From Isochrysis galbana (taxonomy: Eukaryota > Haptophyta > Isochrysidales > Isochrysidaceae), in assembly GCA_018136815.1 (NCBI GenBank), contig CM030931.1, forward strand, positions 5,152,148-5,216,147: a stretch of 64,000 nucleotides of DNA, given 5' to 3'. The translations under genes were made by a program, and so were the position numbers. Below the pieces are notes generated by a model. The model saw only the letters and a list, made by a program, of their open reading frames with translations, searched no databases and had not been told where the DNA came from. Below are positions 1 to 11,361 of this stretch, one piece after another; the stretch's first letter is position 1, and every line of letters starts with the position of its first letter.

Positions 1-59
1 TCTTGGAGCCCCCGCTCCCGCCCCTCGTCTGACCCTTCTTGGCCTCCATCTGTGTGCAG

Positions 60-230
60 GCGACACTTCGCGCTCGACTACAGCAGCTCCGGTCCGAGCT
101 GCGTGAGGAGCAAGCCCGTGCGACTGAGTTTGCGACAAACTACGCCGCGGAGTCGCACAGGAGGCATCAACTCGCTACTCGGCTTTCGCAGAAGAGGGGA
201 GCTGTTGTGGCCACACGATGCGGCTCGTGA
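60..230 (+). CDS. 3' terminal exon of a coiled-coil protein (partial)
   Basis: A typical acceptor (CTGTGTGCAG) ends at about 59. It opens a 56-codon exon that stops at 228-230. The peptide (ATLRARLQQLRSELREEQAR onward) is rich in Arg, Glu, Gln and Leu with heptad spacing, so a coiled-coil C-terminus is likely. The rest of the gene lies outside the window, so the function cannot be named. It could also be a chance open stretch; the acceptor and the composition favour coding. Confidence 0.45.
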   Translation, partial: ATLRARLQQLRSELREEQARATEFATNYAAESHRRHQLATRLSQKRGAVVATRCGS

Positions 231-1743
231 AGGCGCATGTTGTCGTCACTTCCACATACGGAAGAAGAGTTTGCATCGTGGAGGGATGCATTGGTGGTTG
301 TCTTATCCCCGATCGGCAGCGAGTGGCTTGAAAGAGTCTCCATGGAACGAAGATCGAGTTGACCGAACCGACCCCTCATCGCCAGCCAGCCGTCGATATT
401 GTTAGTGGACGTGTTGTTACACGTGTTGCTACAGCATGTGTAGTGTCATTCATGTGGCAATGTGTTGCCTGGTAGCTATAAGCTACAAGTACTACCAACA
501 AGATGTGCTCGACAAAAACTAGCAGCAAGCGGATACAACCTGCGTACCGGTTGGTGTTCTAGATGTAGGGTTTGATACGAACCGGGACAAGTTTTATCAT
601 TCACGCCGCGAAAGCTCCAAATGCGATACGAATAATAGCCAAATAAAAAGTGCTCTAAATGAGCAACATTTATATGCTTAATTTAATGCTCAAAATATTC
701 TTACCGCACACGCAACTACGTTTATACTTGGTTCACCCATGGGGGGGCACGAGACCCGCCCCCCCCTTTCCACTCCTCCACTGCTGTGGGAGAGGAACCA
801 CCCATCCTCCTGGACATGCCCTATGGCTTGCCGGGAGCAGGCGTCACTGCGCCTGCTGATGTTGACCCACTCTCTCGCCCTCACAGACTCGCTTGGTATT
901 TGGTTCGCTCGCCCTGGCCCGTCGTGGCCAGCCCATTGCTCCAATCCCTCCTCCCTTCCCGGTCGACAGGGAGACAGATGCGCCATCGCGAGTGCCGCAG
1001 GAGATGGGGGAAGGGAGCGCGAAGAAGGGGGTGTGAGCTGCTGTTGGCGTGCCTCTCTGCGATCGCGGGAGAAAATTTTCCCCCGATTGCTATCGGGGGG
1101 GCCTGATAGCTATCGGGGGGCGTTGGCTCCTGGGGGGCAACATATAGTTATTTATATTCAAAAAAAAATCTTGAAGATGCCTACTGCTATTGCTACCCAC
1201 TGCCCTTTCCGCGTGGGTTCCCCTCGACAACGCATATAGTTATTTATATTTAACTAAGATATTAATTATCTAGATAGATAGGATGTTCCCACGTTTCCAC
1301 CTCGAGCCTCGAGCGCACGCTGGAGCTTCTCCACTGATTATACCACCGCCATGCACATTCGGAATTTGCACGATAAGATACTGTAGGCAAACTTGCGGAA
1401 ACTCAAGGAATAGACGTGTAAGCCGCGCGTGGCCTCCGCTTCCCTCCCCTCGCTATGCGCGCCCCTCGGTATTGGCCTTGAAGTAGCACTAGGGGACACC
1501 GTCTAAAGTAAGGTAGATTCCCAGTTTGATTCTAGTACAACACGCACCTTGGCCTTCTTCGACCTGAGTCGGGGGCTTGGTGAGGCCGCCTCGTCTCAAA
1601 TGCGTCGCTTCTTGTGAAGGTATAGAGGCGGGATGGTGCGATAGTTGGCAGCAAATAGGCAAACGTTGGGTAAGCAACGAGAGAAGAATCACTTCGTGCA
1701 CGATGACAGAATGTAGGCTTGGGGCCATCCTCTTTCCGATTTG
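231..1743. other. Intergenic, repeat-bearing
   Basis: No gene is supported here. From 713 to about 985 lies a copy of a dispersed repeat seen again at 50096-50340, beginning with the near-palindrome around TTTATACTTGGTT. At 1142-1160 and 1233-1251 the AT-rich string CATATAGTTATTTATATT occurs twice in direct orientation. Confidence 0.5.
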
Positions 1744-2869
1744 TCAGGCGGCAGGGGCGTACTGCATCATATGCTCCGAGTACATCTCTACTTCCCGGCT
1801 GAAGATGATCGGGCCTTTCCTCTTCGCAGTATGTCCATTTGGCGAGCTTGCTCGCATCGCCAAGCTGGCGTTGGTCTTCCTGCCATCCGCGCCGCGCAGA
1901 GTTAGCCTGCAATGATTTGATACACGAGGCACGAGCGAGTTGACGCATGAGACTTTGTGAGTCGGTGGTAGTCGAATGTGCATTGATATGAATAGTATAC
2001 TTTGTCCTCAACAACATTGCCACCGCCCAACACAAGTATGTCCAAAGCGACTTCACGAGAACCAAACTCGATGGGCCTGCGGGAGGTACGAAAAGACATT
2101 GGTCGGCCATCGATCACTCTCTGTGTGCTTCATGTGCGTACCCACATCTCTGCGGAAGCTGGCCAGTGTAGTGTGTGTCGCGGCGCGCCAGTACCTGTGA
2201 GAGCACCCCACTGCAGCATCGCCAAGCTCAAAAAATCACCGAAATGGAAGACTTCGCCTGTGCAAAGTTGCTCGCAGAGCTGCTCGAGCATAGCAAGCGA
2301 CCTGAGCAGAAATGTTTGGTATCAGGCAAGGCCTGGTAAAGTGGACAATGCGTGAAAGATCATGCGGTGGGGCAGGTGGCCTCATCAGAGCAGCGGCTCA
2401 ACCGAAGGGAGGCCACGCACCAGAAGCAGCCGTACACCTTTCGGACATCCTTACTTGTAAGCTGTGTCTGACTCTGCTTTGAGGAGGAGTTGCCAATTAG
2501 GTCTGACATGACGACAACGAGGACAGCACCAAGTATAGGAGCCAAGGCCCACCTCGGTTGGCGGTTGCGCTCAGTGAGAGGCAGTAGCCTCGGAATGAGA
2601 ACAACGAGGGTCATCACGCCCAGATCCCACCACTCGCTCCTCCTGCCTTGTGAATTCGTGGAGGCGGACAGGTTGGTGTAGTCTCGCAGGTCCGAGATTA
2701 TACTCGCGTACGTGCCGCCTAGCATGAGCGGAGTGAGGCAGGAGGTGTGGAAGAGGACGCGGGCGAATCTGCGAGGCTGGCTGCCGTAGGAGGCAGCGAG
2801 GATGGCAGCCACGCCGCTGAGCAGAAAGCCAGCGGTGTAGACGTCGTTGAAGCCGGCGAGCTCCATCAT
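1744..2869 (-). CDS. Multi-span membrane protein, about 250 aa, unknown function
   Basis: Exon 1 (about 2455-2869) starts MMELAGFNDVYTAGF and encodes four hydrophobic spans: VYTAGFLLSGVAAILAASYG, a Phe/Leu-rich span near residue 40, WWDLGVMTLVVLIPRLLPL, and ALAPILGAVLVVVMSDLIG. Exons 2 (2195-2301), 3 (2001-2076) and 4 (1744-1906) join in phase with GT-AG sites. They add one or two more spans (SLVLVKSLWTYLCWAVAMLL) and a basic tail ending MMQYAPAA. The exon 1 to exon 2 junction is out of phase by one base if the strong donor after CTTACAA is used. That leaves an indel, a weak alternative donor or a missed mini-exon. I do not recognise the family. A homopurine tract lies just 5' of the ATG on the coding strand. 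Confidence 0.55.
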
Positions 2870-2929
2870 ACGGCTCCGGCTGTCCTCGATGACCCTTCTC
2901 CTGTCCCACAGGCACAGTTCTGCTCGAGC

Positions 2930-3110
2930 TCTCTGCCCTTCTCCCTCCCTCCCTCTCTCTTTGCCTCCCTCTCTCTCTCTCCCCTCCACTCGCTCTCCTA
3001 ACCTCCTCTCTCCCTTCCTCCTCTTCTCCCCACCCGTCCCTTTATTTCGCTCTCTCCATCTTTTCTTCTTGTCCTCCCCCCTCCCCCTCCCCCCTTCTCC
3101 TTCGTCCGCC
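2930..3110. repeat. Homopyrimidine (+ strand) tract at a gene 5' end
   Basis: An almost pure C/T stretch on the + strand directly upstream of the start of the 1744-2869 gene. Similar tracts flank most start codons in this window. Confidence 0.7.
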
Positions 3111-3351
3111 TGGTGTTCCTCTCTCTCCGTCCGACGCTCTCAAGCGGTGGCCTTCCAGACCTCTCTCTTCCTTTCTAACGAGCGGGAAAATCTACGCGCG
3201 CGGGGGGGGGGCGGGGGGCGGGGGGCGGGCGGGGGGCGGGGGAGAGAGATCAGAGGACGGGATGGAGATCTCGATCTCTCGATCTCAAGGGAGGAGGAAA
3301 GGCGTCTCCTTGATTGGGTCTGCCCCATCTGGCACCGTCAATGAGAGAGGT

Positions 3352-3563
3352 TTGGGGGCGGCGTCTCTGTAGAAGAAGGTGCGAGATGGATATGGCTCAA
3401 AGAGGAAAGAGGGGGAAACGGTACGAAATAGGGATCATCGATCAAAGAGATGGAGGGGAGATCATGGGGGGAGGGGAGGGGGCCGAGCGAGGTTTGGGGT
3501 GGCGTCTCTGTGCTCCACCCAATGGAAAGGTGCGAGATGGATATGGCTCAAAGAGGAAAGAGG
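3352..3563 (+). repeat. Direct repeat pair, about 35-bp exact core
   Basis: The string beginning GGTGCGAGATGGATATGG occurs at 3378-3412 and again at 3529-3563. Both are preceded by a related TTTGGGG..GGCGTCTCTGT segment, so a block of about 60 bp was duplicated with about 150 bp spacing. Confidence 0.7.
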
Positions 3564-3564
3564 C

Positions 3565-3640
3565 CATGGCAGGGGAGGAGTGGAGAGAGGGGGGGGGCTC
3601 GTGCCCCATCATGGGCGAACTAAGTATAAACATAGTTGAG
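3565..3640 (-). repeat. Inverted partial copy of the 713/50096 dispersed repeat
   Basis: Read on the minus strand this matches the start of the 713-985 and 50096-50340 repeats (AACTATGTTTATACTTAGTTC, then a CCCATG..GGGGCACGAG block and the pyrimidine run). Confidence 0.65.
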
Positions 3641-3994
3641 GCGAGGGCACGAGGGCACAGAGGGCGAATGTAGGATGATGCGACGGTGACTAGCGTACAA
3701 GGAGGGGGCATAGAAACCCAGACGATTTCTAAAAGAAAAGGATCGATCGCGGATGCGACGTGGCTGGGCTGGGGCGCCTGGCTGTGGCTTCATAGGGTGC
3801 TTTACTTTAGGCCTAGGTTGGGCGGCTTCCGCGTAGGACTTTTGTGAAGGTGTCGTTGTTGGATTGGAAGCCTGAAAGGCTCCTCGAATTGTTTGTTGTG
3901 TGAAGTGCCTGCCCACGAGGGGTGCGCTGCTCGTAGGAGTTGCCGCTCCATGGGGGTGCTCCATGGGGGTGACAGCTGAGCTGCCACCCTCCAT
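3620..3994 (-). CDS. Doubtful ORF, retroelement ORF1-like composition
   Basis: A 124-codon ATG-initiated frame rich in Pro, Thr, Ser and Gln, with the string SQKSYAEAAQPRPK. That style is common near the start of LINE or gag ORFs. It overlaps the dispersed repeat at its 3' end. There is no recognisable domain and no partner ORF, so it may be a chance frame or a fragment. Confidence 0.2.
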   Translation of the reverse strand: MEGGSSAVTPMEHPHGAATPTSSAPLVGRHFTQQTIRGAFQASNPTTTPSQKSYAEAAQPRPKVKHPMKPQPGAPAQPRRIRDRSFSFRNRLGFYAPSLYASHRRIILHSPSVPSCPRLNYVYT

Positions 3995-4227
3995 GTGGCA
4001 TGTGGAGTCCTTGATCGGGTGGCGGGGCCACAGTATTCATTTCATTATGTAATAGAGATGATTGTAGAGGCCCCGCACCATCCACACTCCCCCCCCATAT
4101 CACACACAGGGGTATCTCTTGTTTTGGTCCAACTTGGCCGACGCGTGCCATCCATTTTCGCCCGGGGTGGGGTGGCTCCTGAAGAGAAAAAGGAGAGCAA
4201 TTGGAAGAGATGTTGACCATCCCTAGT

Positions 4228-7115
4228 CTAGCTCTTCCTGAGTCCAAGTTGTCGGATGATCTCCAACTCGTCTTGCAACTCGGACTGGACATCGGAGTCC
4301 GCATTGACAAGTGAGCTCTGAACCATCCCCTGCACACAAGCGGTGCGGTAATTGCACGTCATGGTTTGGATGGCACTCGCAACGCTGAGTAGGCATGTTG
4401 AGGTGCAAGATCAGTCCATCCGCCGGCATCTAGCAGCGCATCGTGCGTGCTCATCGAGTTCACTACGCACCTGGTAGCGAACAAGCTGCGCGTGCGTCTC
4501 CTCACTCAGTTTCGGGCGCAAGTGATCCAGCAGTGTGGGGACGAGGCGGCCGGGCACGGCAAGAAACAAGCCTGCGGGTTGGTTGGTGTGGTGAAAATAG
4601 GCACGGCGCAGGGGCCGGCGCAGGGGCCGGTGCAAGGGAGCTTACGCGTGCGCTGCGCTGGCGACATGTGCGCCCTTCCCAGACATCGGAGAAGGGATTG
4701 GGGTGAGGTCACAAAATTGAGGAAAGGGGGGGGATTCTTGCCGCACCATGGTGCTCAATCTCCAGCAGCAGAGCTGCAAGGTGTAGCACGACGGCTGGTT
4801 GCACCTCCACCAAGATCTGTTCCCTCAAGGCGGCACGCGCAGTAGCGAGCGCCGCCTTCTCCTTTTTTCTATCGAGACGCGGGCTCTGTTCACCGAGAAC
4901 CTCGTCTGCCGTCCACGCGGCCGCGAGGAAGGCTTCGAGAGTCGTCGATTTGGAAGAGAGGGCCGACTCAAGGGACTGCGCACGGTCAGTGGAGGCACGC
5001 GGTGATCCGAGCGCGCTCGCGGCCGGAACCGTGACAACTCAGCAGGCGGCTCGCGTACATACCTGCAATGCCTCCCGAGCCTTGGTGGCCTTGACGGCGC
5101 CGAGGAGCTCCTTCCTGGCCGCCGCTGACTTGTCGTTGGCTAGCGCCTCAGCGCGCTCAGCCTCCATTCCGCCAGCGAGTGCCTCGCAGCGCAGGAGGCA
5201 CGCGAGCCAGTCGGCGCCGCCCGTCTTGACGAGCGCCTTGTCTAGTGCCTCGACCTACGGCAATCGAGACGGGTGAGGGTAAGTGCGGGTGGAGGGCCGG
5301 GCGAAGGTGAGCGACCCGTGGAAGCGTTATCGGCAGGCTGGCGCCGCCACGCGTGCACACCTGTGGCGCAGAGAGACTCTTGTCCTCCGCCATCTCCTGC
5401 ATCGCCTTCGCCGACATCTGGAAGTTGGTTGCGGCGGTGGCGAGGGCCTCCTGCGCGGCGAGCACGGCGCGGCGCCGCTCGCTCGCACCCGCCTCGGCCA
5501 GCCGCGCACGCTCCACTGCGAGGCGCTGCTCCAGCCGGGGGAGCAGGTGCTCAGCGAGAGCCTCGACTAGCCCCTCGACATCATCCAGGTCGGGACGGAA
5601 TTCGACCAACGCGGACCTCAAGCTGGGCAGCAGACTGATCGGGCGGCCACCGCCACCCGATGCGTCATCTTCGTCGCTGGCGTCGGCGCCGCCACCGCCG
5701 CCACCCTTCTTGCCACTCTTGCCCTTCTTACCTCCCTTGCCCTTCTTGCCGCCTTTGCCCCGCGTGTCATCATCGGAAGAGTCTTCAAGCACCGAGCCCG
5801 AGAGCATCGCGTCCAGCTGCGCCTCGCGCTTGGCCACCTTGCTGCCGCCGCCACCACTGACCTTACTTTGGCACTTGACCCCCTTGCCCGCCTTACCGCC
5901 CCGGCCAGCCGCCTCGTCGCCGCCCTCGCCGGCAACCGGCGGCCGGCTGCGGCCCAACGCAGTAGCCACCGCCTCCTTGGCAGCAGCCGCAGCGACCGCG
6001 TCGAGCCGTGGTGAAAACTCGTCGATGAGCGCGCCGCTCACAAGAAGCCCGGGCGCAATGTGCACGCATCGTCCCGCCGCGAGCGCGCTAGCCAGACCCT
6101 GCGCCTTGGCGGTCATCTGCTCCAAGTCTTCGTCGGTGAGAACGCAGTCGAAATACGCGCGCAGGTCGGCCGCTCCAGTGCCGGTCGCACCGATCGCCTC
6201 CTCGATGCTCGCTTCAGCGGAGGCGAGAAGCTCGGGCCGCATATAGCAGGAGGCGAGGGCGACGCCCTCCGGGCACTCGGCCCGCAAGTATGCTAGTGGG
6301 TCACGCACTGACATGCGCGCGAGCGCCGAATATTCGACGACGCCGTTGCGCTCAAGCGCGCCGCCGACGGCAGCTGCTTGGCCCGCTGCGTGCACAGCAG
6401 GCGTGTAGCTGTTCCTAGCCATGAGGGTACCGGGCAGGCGGCCGTTGGCGTGCATCGCGCCGAGCGCTTCGTGGAAGAGCGTCTCGTCGAAGCCGTGCGC
6501 CTTGCCAACCGCAGCGAGCGAGACGGGCTTGAGGACGGCGGAGAGGACGCCGCGCACTCTCGCTTCATGCCGTGCAGCGTACGCGCCCGTGTACAGGCTG
6601 CCTCCTGAGAGTTTGGCGTGGACGAGCGTGCCCAGACGCGGCTCGATGATGCGCGAGCGCACGTAGTCAGCACTCAGAGTGTATTGCACCGCCAGCTCCG
6701 CCAAAGAGAGCCTGCCCACTGCCTGCAGAGAAGAGTCAATCTCCTCTGCCAGCCGGCGCAGATACTCCTCGGTGATCAGCTCGCCTCCCACCCTGTGCAG
6801 GCCGTCTGAGGCGGCACGGGCGGCGAGCAACGCCTCGACCGCCCTTTCAATGTGTGGCAGGTCGACATTGAGCAGCGCCGGCAGCTCGGCCACGTTGAGG
6901 CGGCCACCAGCGAGAGAGAGCTCCTCCCACACCTCTGCTTGCAGCCGAAGAGGAGTGAGATACTCCTTGCCGTTTGTGGTGAAGAGGACGTCGAGGAGAG
7001 AGGAGGAGCGTAGGAGGGAGACGAGCTCGATCACATTGGGCTCGGACAGCCGGTGCGCGCACGGTGCAGCCTGCACTGCCGCGAGCTCCGCCTGCAGCGC
7101 CGCCAGCTCGTCCAT
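4228..7115 (-). CDS. UFL1: E3 UFM1-protein ligase 1 (UFL1), 792 aa, 5 exons
   Basis: UFL1 attaches the ubiquitin-like modifier UFM1 to targets, chiefly at the ER. Exons, 5' to 3' on the minus strand: 5361-7115, 5063-5254, 4747-4975, 4471-4571 and 4228-4329. All introns are GT-AG and all phases agree. The N-terminus (MDELAALQAELAAVQAAP, then a winged-helix-like region with LTTNGKEYLTP-type sequence) and the C-terminus (VPGRLVPTLLDHLRPKLSEE, ending DELEIIRQLGLRKS) match UFL1. The predicted 792 aa is very close to the usual length of about 794. Residues about 400-500 form a low-complexity Lys/Gly/Asp linker (KGGKKGKGGKKGK), as in other UFL1 proteins. The ATG at 7113-7115 was chosen because similarity begins there; the frame is open upstream but low-complexity. 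A DNA transposon sits about 175 bp upstream. Confidence 0.93.
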
Positions 7116-7289
7116 CCTCTCTCTCTCTGTCTGCCTCGCGGCGGCGGCGGCGGCGGCGGCGGCGAGCCACGAGGGCCGCAGAGAGGGGGGGGAGGGCGCG
7201 GCGCTAAATTGGGAGAGGGGGGGGAGGGGGGCCTCGCGTCTTTTTATGGCTCCTGACGATGAAAAAAAAAAGGGTGGGGGGCTCGGTCG

Positions 7290-8228
7290 CCTAGCTGGGA
7301 AACACGTGTTTACCGTGTTTCTACGAAAGCCAAACACAGCCGTGTTTTGCCGTGTTTCAAACCCCCTCCTGTTTGGCCGCCGTGTTTCTAGCAGCAGGCC
7401 AGTGGCTAGCGGCGTGCGCGCGCAGTACTGCCGCGCCGCTGCGCCGCTCCACACGACAACCAATGCACCGCCACAGCGTGTGGTTGGGGTCTTCCTCGCC
7501 GAGGCCAAGGATGATGACGGATGCCCAAACCAAACTGCGTTGGTGCGCCTCGCGACAATGGATCGCTTGCGCACTTACTTACTGAAGGACAGGCTGACTC
7601 AGGCCGGTAGCGGGCGGGGAGCACGCCAACGGTGGTCATGCTTCCCGGCCTGCCACCTGCCACGCGCCACGCGCCAAGCGTGGCGGGCAGGGCCTCCTCG
7701 TCACATCATGCCTCGTCGTCGTCTTGCAGGACGGCCGCCCGCTGGCCTCGCTCGCGCTCCGTTGAGGAGTTGAGGAGCACGGCCCACTGCAGGGGCGCAA
7801 CGACCGTGGGTGCCCTCTCCTGCCGCGGGGTGTCGGTGTCTCGGCAGGGTCTGCCTCGTCTGCTCGTCTGCCTCGTCGCTCGTCGTTGCACGCGCGCGCG
7901 CGCCAGGAACGGTCGAGGTTGGGGTTGAACATGGGTGTGAGGGAGGAGAGGGGGGGGGGGTCGCGCACGGTCACAAGGGAGCGTAGCGCGGGGCTGCGCG
8001 CGGGAGGAGCGGAGCAGCGGAGCCGAGCGCATGGCATGTTGACAATCTACAAAGTACTATACTTAGAGAGAGTTACAGATATAGATAGTAGTAGGTAGAG
8101 GTAGAGGCCCCCCGCCCCCCCGCTCCCCCGCTGTGTCTGGGACTGTGTTTGGCTGTGTTTCTACGAAACCCAAACACAGACCGTGTTTCTTGTGTTTGGA
8201 GGAGCCCCGGCTGTGTTTCCCAGCTAGG
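7290..8228. mobile_element. Non-autonomous hAT-like DNA transposon, 939 bp
   Basis: The ends are inverted repeats starting CCTAGCTGGGAAACAC (16 bp). They are flanked on both sides by CTCGGTCG (7282-7289 and 8229-8236), an 8-bp target duplication typical of hAT insertions. Just inside each end are reiterated TGTGTTT motifs such as GTGTTTCTACGAAA. No transposase is encoded. It lies in the likely promoter region of UFL1. Confidence 0.85.
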
Positions 8229-8394
8229 CTCGGTCGAGACCACCGGGCATGCCACATGCCATCGGCATGGGTGCGCTGCCCACTCCCACCGCGGTCCCGA
8301 TGGGGCCCGTCGCGTTGGCGACCGAAAAGGGGCCGACAAACGCCGGCCGCTCGCTGTATGAGACACCCTCGTCAACGCTCAACGCGCGAGCTGG

Positions 8395-8440
8395 GCAGTG
8401 GCAGTGGCAGTGGCAATGGCAATGGCAATGGGGCAGCTTT
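8395..8440 (+). repeat. Hexanucleotide microsatellite
   Basis: About six copies of GGCAGT/GGCAAT in tandem, followed by a short CTTATT run. Confidence 0.8.
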
Positions 8441-8577
8441 CGTTCTTATTCTTATTCTTATTCGTTCCGGTTCCGAAGTTCGAGGGCGCTTTTTGTGGTT
8501 TGTGGAATTTGTGGCGCGTGGCGCCAATCCTACAATCCTTGATCCTCGTGTACTGGTCTGAGGTGGTCGCATCCGCC

Positions 8578-9067
8578 CCCGGATGGGCCGTGAGGTCAAA
8601 GGCCGTCAGGTATCGGAGACCTTAGACTGATATCAGGACCTTAATATCAGGTAGGCACTAAGACTATAATGTATTATACTAGTAGTATTACACTACACCA
8701 GACACTAACGAAAACGTACAAACCAGAAACCAGCTCGTCCTCAAGCAAGGCTCATCGACGACCATCTCCATCCAACTATCCCAAGCTGCAAGCTCGCCCA
8801 TCACCATCAAGGCAACACGGTTATTTAGACTCAAACTCCCACGGTCTTGCAACCCTAGGCCTTCGAGCAGCCCTCAACTTCTAAACCTAGTTCAACCGAT
8901 TTATTCCTACGTCGAATTTAGGTCAATTTTAATGTTAGCGTTTACCCTTGTAATGCATAGTCACGTAGCCCGCGGCCCTTAGTATCAGGTATCAGGCTGA
9001 TTATCAGGTCTAGAGGACCTAATATCATGATATCAGGACCTAATATAAGGCTGACGGCCCATCCGGG
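8578..9067. mobile_element. MITE, 490 bp, 8-bp target duplication
   Basis: Terminal inverted repeats CCCGGATGGGCCGT (14 bp) are bounded by CATCCGCC at 8570-8577 and 9068-9075. Subterminal copies of TATCAGG occur in opposite orientations toward both ends. There is no coding capacity. The 8-bp duplication suggests hAT mobilisation. Confidence 0.8.
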
Positions 9068-11361
9068 CATCCGCCGCGGGAGCATCCGCGCGCGCGCGCG
9101 CTATGTCTATGTCCCGCACTGCTGTCGCATCCAAAGTATTTTATATACTCTAGGCGGATGCGGTGCTTCTATCAATGTGTAGTGTGTGAGAAAAATTGAG
9201 TGAGTTTTGTTTTTGCCAATGAGTTGCCTCGAAGCTCCGCCGCATTGCACGCCGCATTTGTTTGTTTGTCCTTATTTGTTTCATTGATTTGTTTGTGCTT
9301 TGTTTGTGCGATGTTGCGTCAATTTTCGGAGTTTTCTTGTTGGTGAGTGAGTGATGTGGGGTGGTGTCTTGTGGGTCCTCGTCGCGATGTAGCGCGCCCT
9401 TTCCCCCCCTCTCAAGACTTCTCTTCACTCCATGCCCTAGCCCCGCTGAGACTTGCCCCACGATCAAGCATTATCCGCTTGATTCCACGGTTCAAAGATC
9501 AAAGACATCCCTCACTCACCCGCACGCCCTCGCCACACATCTTGCCAGCCATCACACTCACAACACACAAGCCCGCACATGCGCATGGTGCACTTGCCCG
9601 TCTCACTCATCAACCCGCTCTGACCCATGGGATGAGCATGGCTCGCCTTTGTGGTGACGAGCGCGGTCAGCATCGGACTTTCGGTTCGAAGAACTTTTCG
9701 AAATGATTCGTACAGATGAGAAATACGAAACTGACTTCGAGCATTACCACCAAATACTCTCCAGTTTACGAGATCATACGCACCAAGTTTACCTTGGCAT
9801 TTTGAAAAGATATGAAGCGTTGAATGTTGAATGATACTCCTATCAGTGCAACTACCGATACTCGCAGAGTGTGGTTCTTGTACTGTGATATCTACATTGA
9901 GATTATCACGACCTTCTTAATGCTTATTTGGCTGTTTGTTCTTTTACTCAACACCCCTTTGCGCCCCCCTCCCCCTCCGCACGCTCCCTCCCCGTATCCC
10001 CCCTCCGATATTTCCCTCCCCCGTGTCTCCCTGTGTTCTGTGTTGTTTTTTTACCCTGTGTATATCGCCTGTTGGTGACCTGCAGCCCTGAGTATCCCCA
10101 AAGCCCCAAGTCTTCCGAGTTATCCTTTCAAGTCTACGAGTCCCTACGAGTCCGCCCAAGCCAGCGGTATCTGCTCACCGCGCCCTTTTCTACGTCCTCC
10201 GTCCCTCCGATTCGCGTTCCGTGCCACTTTTCCGCCCATTTCTCATGCCCGTCATATGCCTTCCCCGTTCTCCCGATGAGCCCGTTCCGGGCTCCCCGGA
10301 TGGACCGTGCGCCGCGCTAGCCGCCGGTGCGCCCTCGCGGCTCGTTTCCAAAGAGGAAACGAGCTTCGCTCCGACATAGTTGTAATGACAATGTACAGAC
10401 GTGAGAAAAATCCCATTTTTTTGCCTGGCGGTGTCGACGGCCCACGTTACCACTTTAACGACAGGATCTCGTGCACCGTTGCCTCGACAGCTCCAGGTGA
10501 GTAGAATTTCAGCGTGTCCGCCCTGTCGCCTTCCTCAGAATCGAACAACCCTGGTGACAGTTGTTGCCGAGGAGCCTCGTGCTGGACGGCCAAGAAGTCT
10601 TCAAAAAGCGCCTGCGCTGCTCCGGTGTCAACGAGTCCGCGAACGCGATGCACTTGGTGACCGCCTCGGTAGATGGTACATGAGGCCCTGCGGTGGCAGC
10701 ACAGCGCGCGGAGAGGGATGTGTGACAATGCTCGCCACGATTCCCGAGCGCGCGGGTGGGTAGCCAGAGGGGCTGGGAGGAAGCGCACCGATAGTGTGGA
10801 TGGGGTTCTGCGCGTAGGAGCGCGTAGGCAGGCCGGTGTCATCCTCCTCAGGCTGGGGCTGGGGCTGGAAGTGATGTGGGGCAGGGCAGGGGGCCATGTG
10901 GTGTGGGCAGGTAAATGAAAAAACGGCAGAATGTGATGGCGCGAACGACCAGTGAGGCTGTCTTCCGGTGCCCTGTGGCCATTGGGATCGAACTCCACGG
11001 GCACAAGTCCGACCGATCGCCGCCGCGCTCTCGCTGGAGCGCGGCGAAGGTCGGCCTGTCGGGCGGGTCGGTCGCCATTGCTCTGCCTCGGATTCGGATT
11101 CGAGCGGGGGGAGAGGAGGGGAAATCTTCCCTCGGTCCCATGATAAAAAAAATTGGGCCTCCCGATCCTCCAGGGTTTTTTTTACCCACCCTCCCCCACC
11201 TCTACTACTAAAGGCTTAAGTAACGTAACTCTCATAATATCTCCATCGCGCTCCGAAAAAATTCACTTGGATACGAGCACATGGCGGGACAGATTCATCA
11301 AATTGATACATCGTTCGCACGTCGGCCTGAGGTGAGGGTCGCACCGGCTGAGCGATGCGCG
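9068..11361. other. Intergenic; no well-supported gene apart from a doubtful remnant
   Basis: Contains a short CG alternating run near 9090. Around 9230-9310 there are reiterated TTTGT strings. No RNA gene or transposon ends were seen. A possible coding remnant at 10447-10660 is listed separately. Confidence 0.4.
10447..10660 (-). pseudogene. Possible broken 3' coding exon, unknown
   Basis: On the minus strand the frame reading ALFEDFLAVQHEAPRQQ and ending TVHEILSLKW has protein-like composition. The neighbouring frame just upstream (TEAVTKCIAFADSLTPEQ) also looks coding. A frameshift inside one ancestral exon would explain both. No family was recognised. Confidence 0.25.

Noticed and set aside
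5353-6246. Long Ser/Ala/Pro/Arg frames on the + strand across UFL1 (also 7053-7773)
   Set aside because: Antisense shadows of a GC-rich gene whose exons, splice sites and similarity are all on the minus strand.
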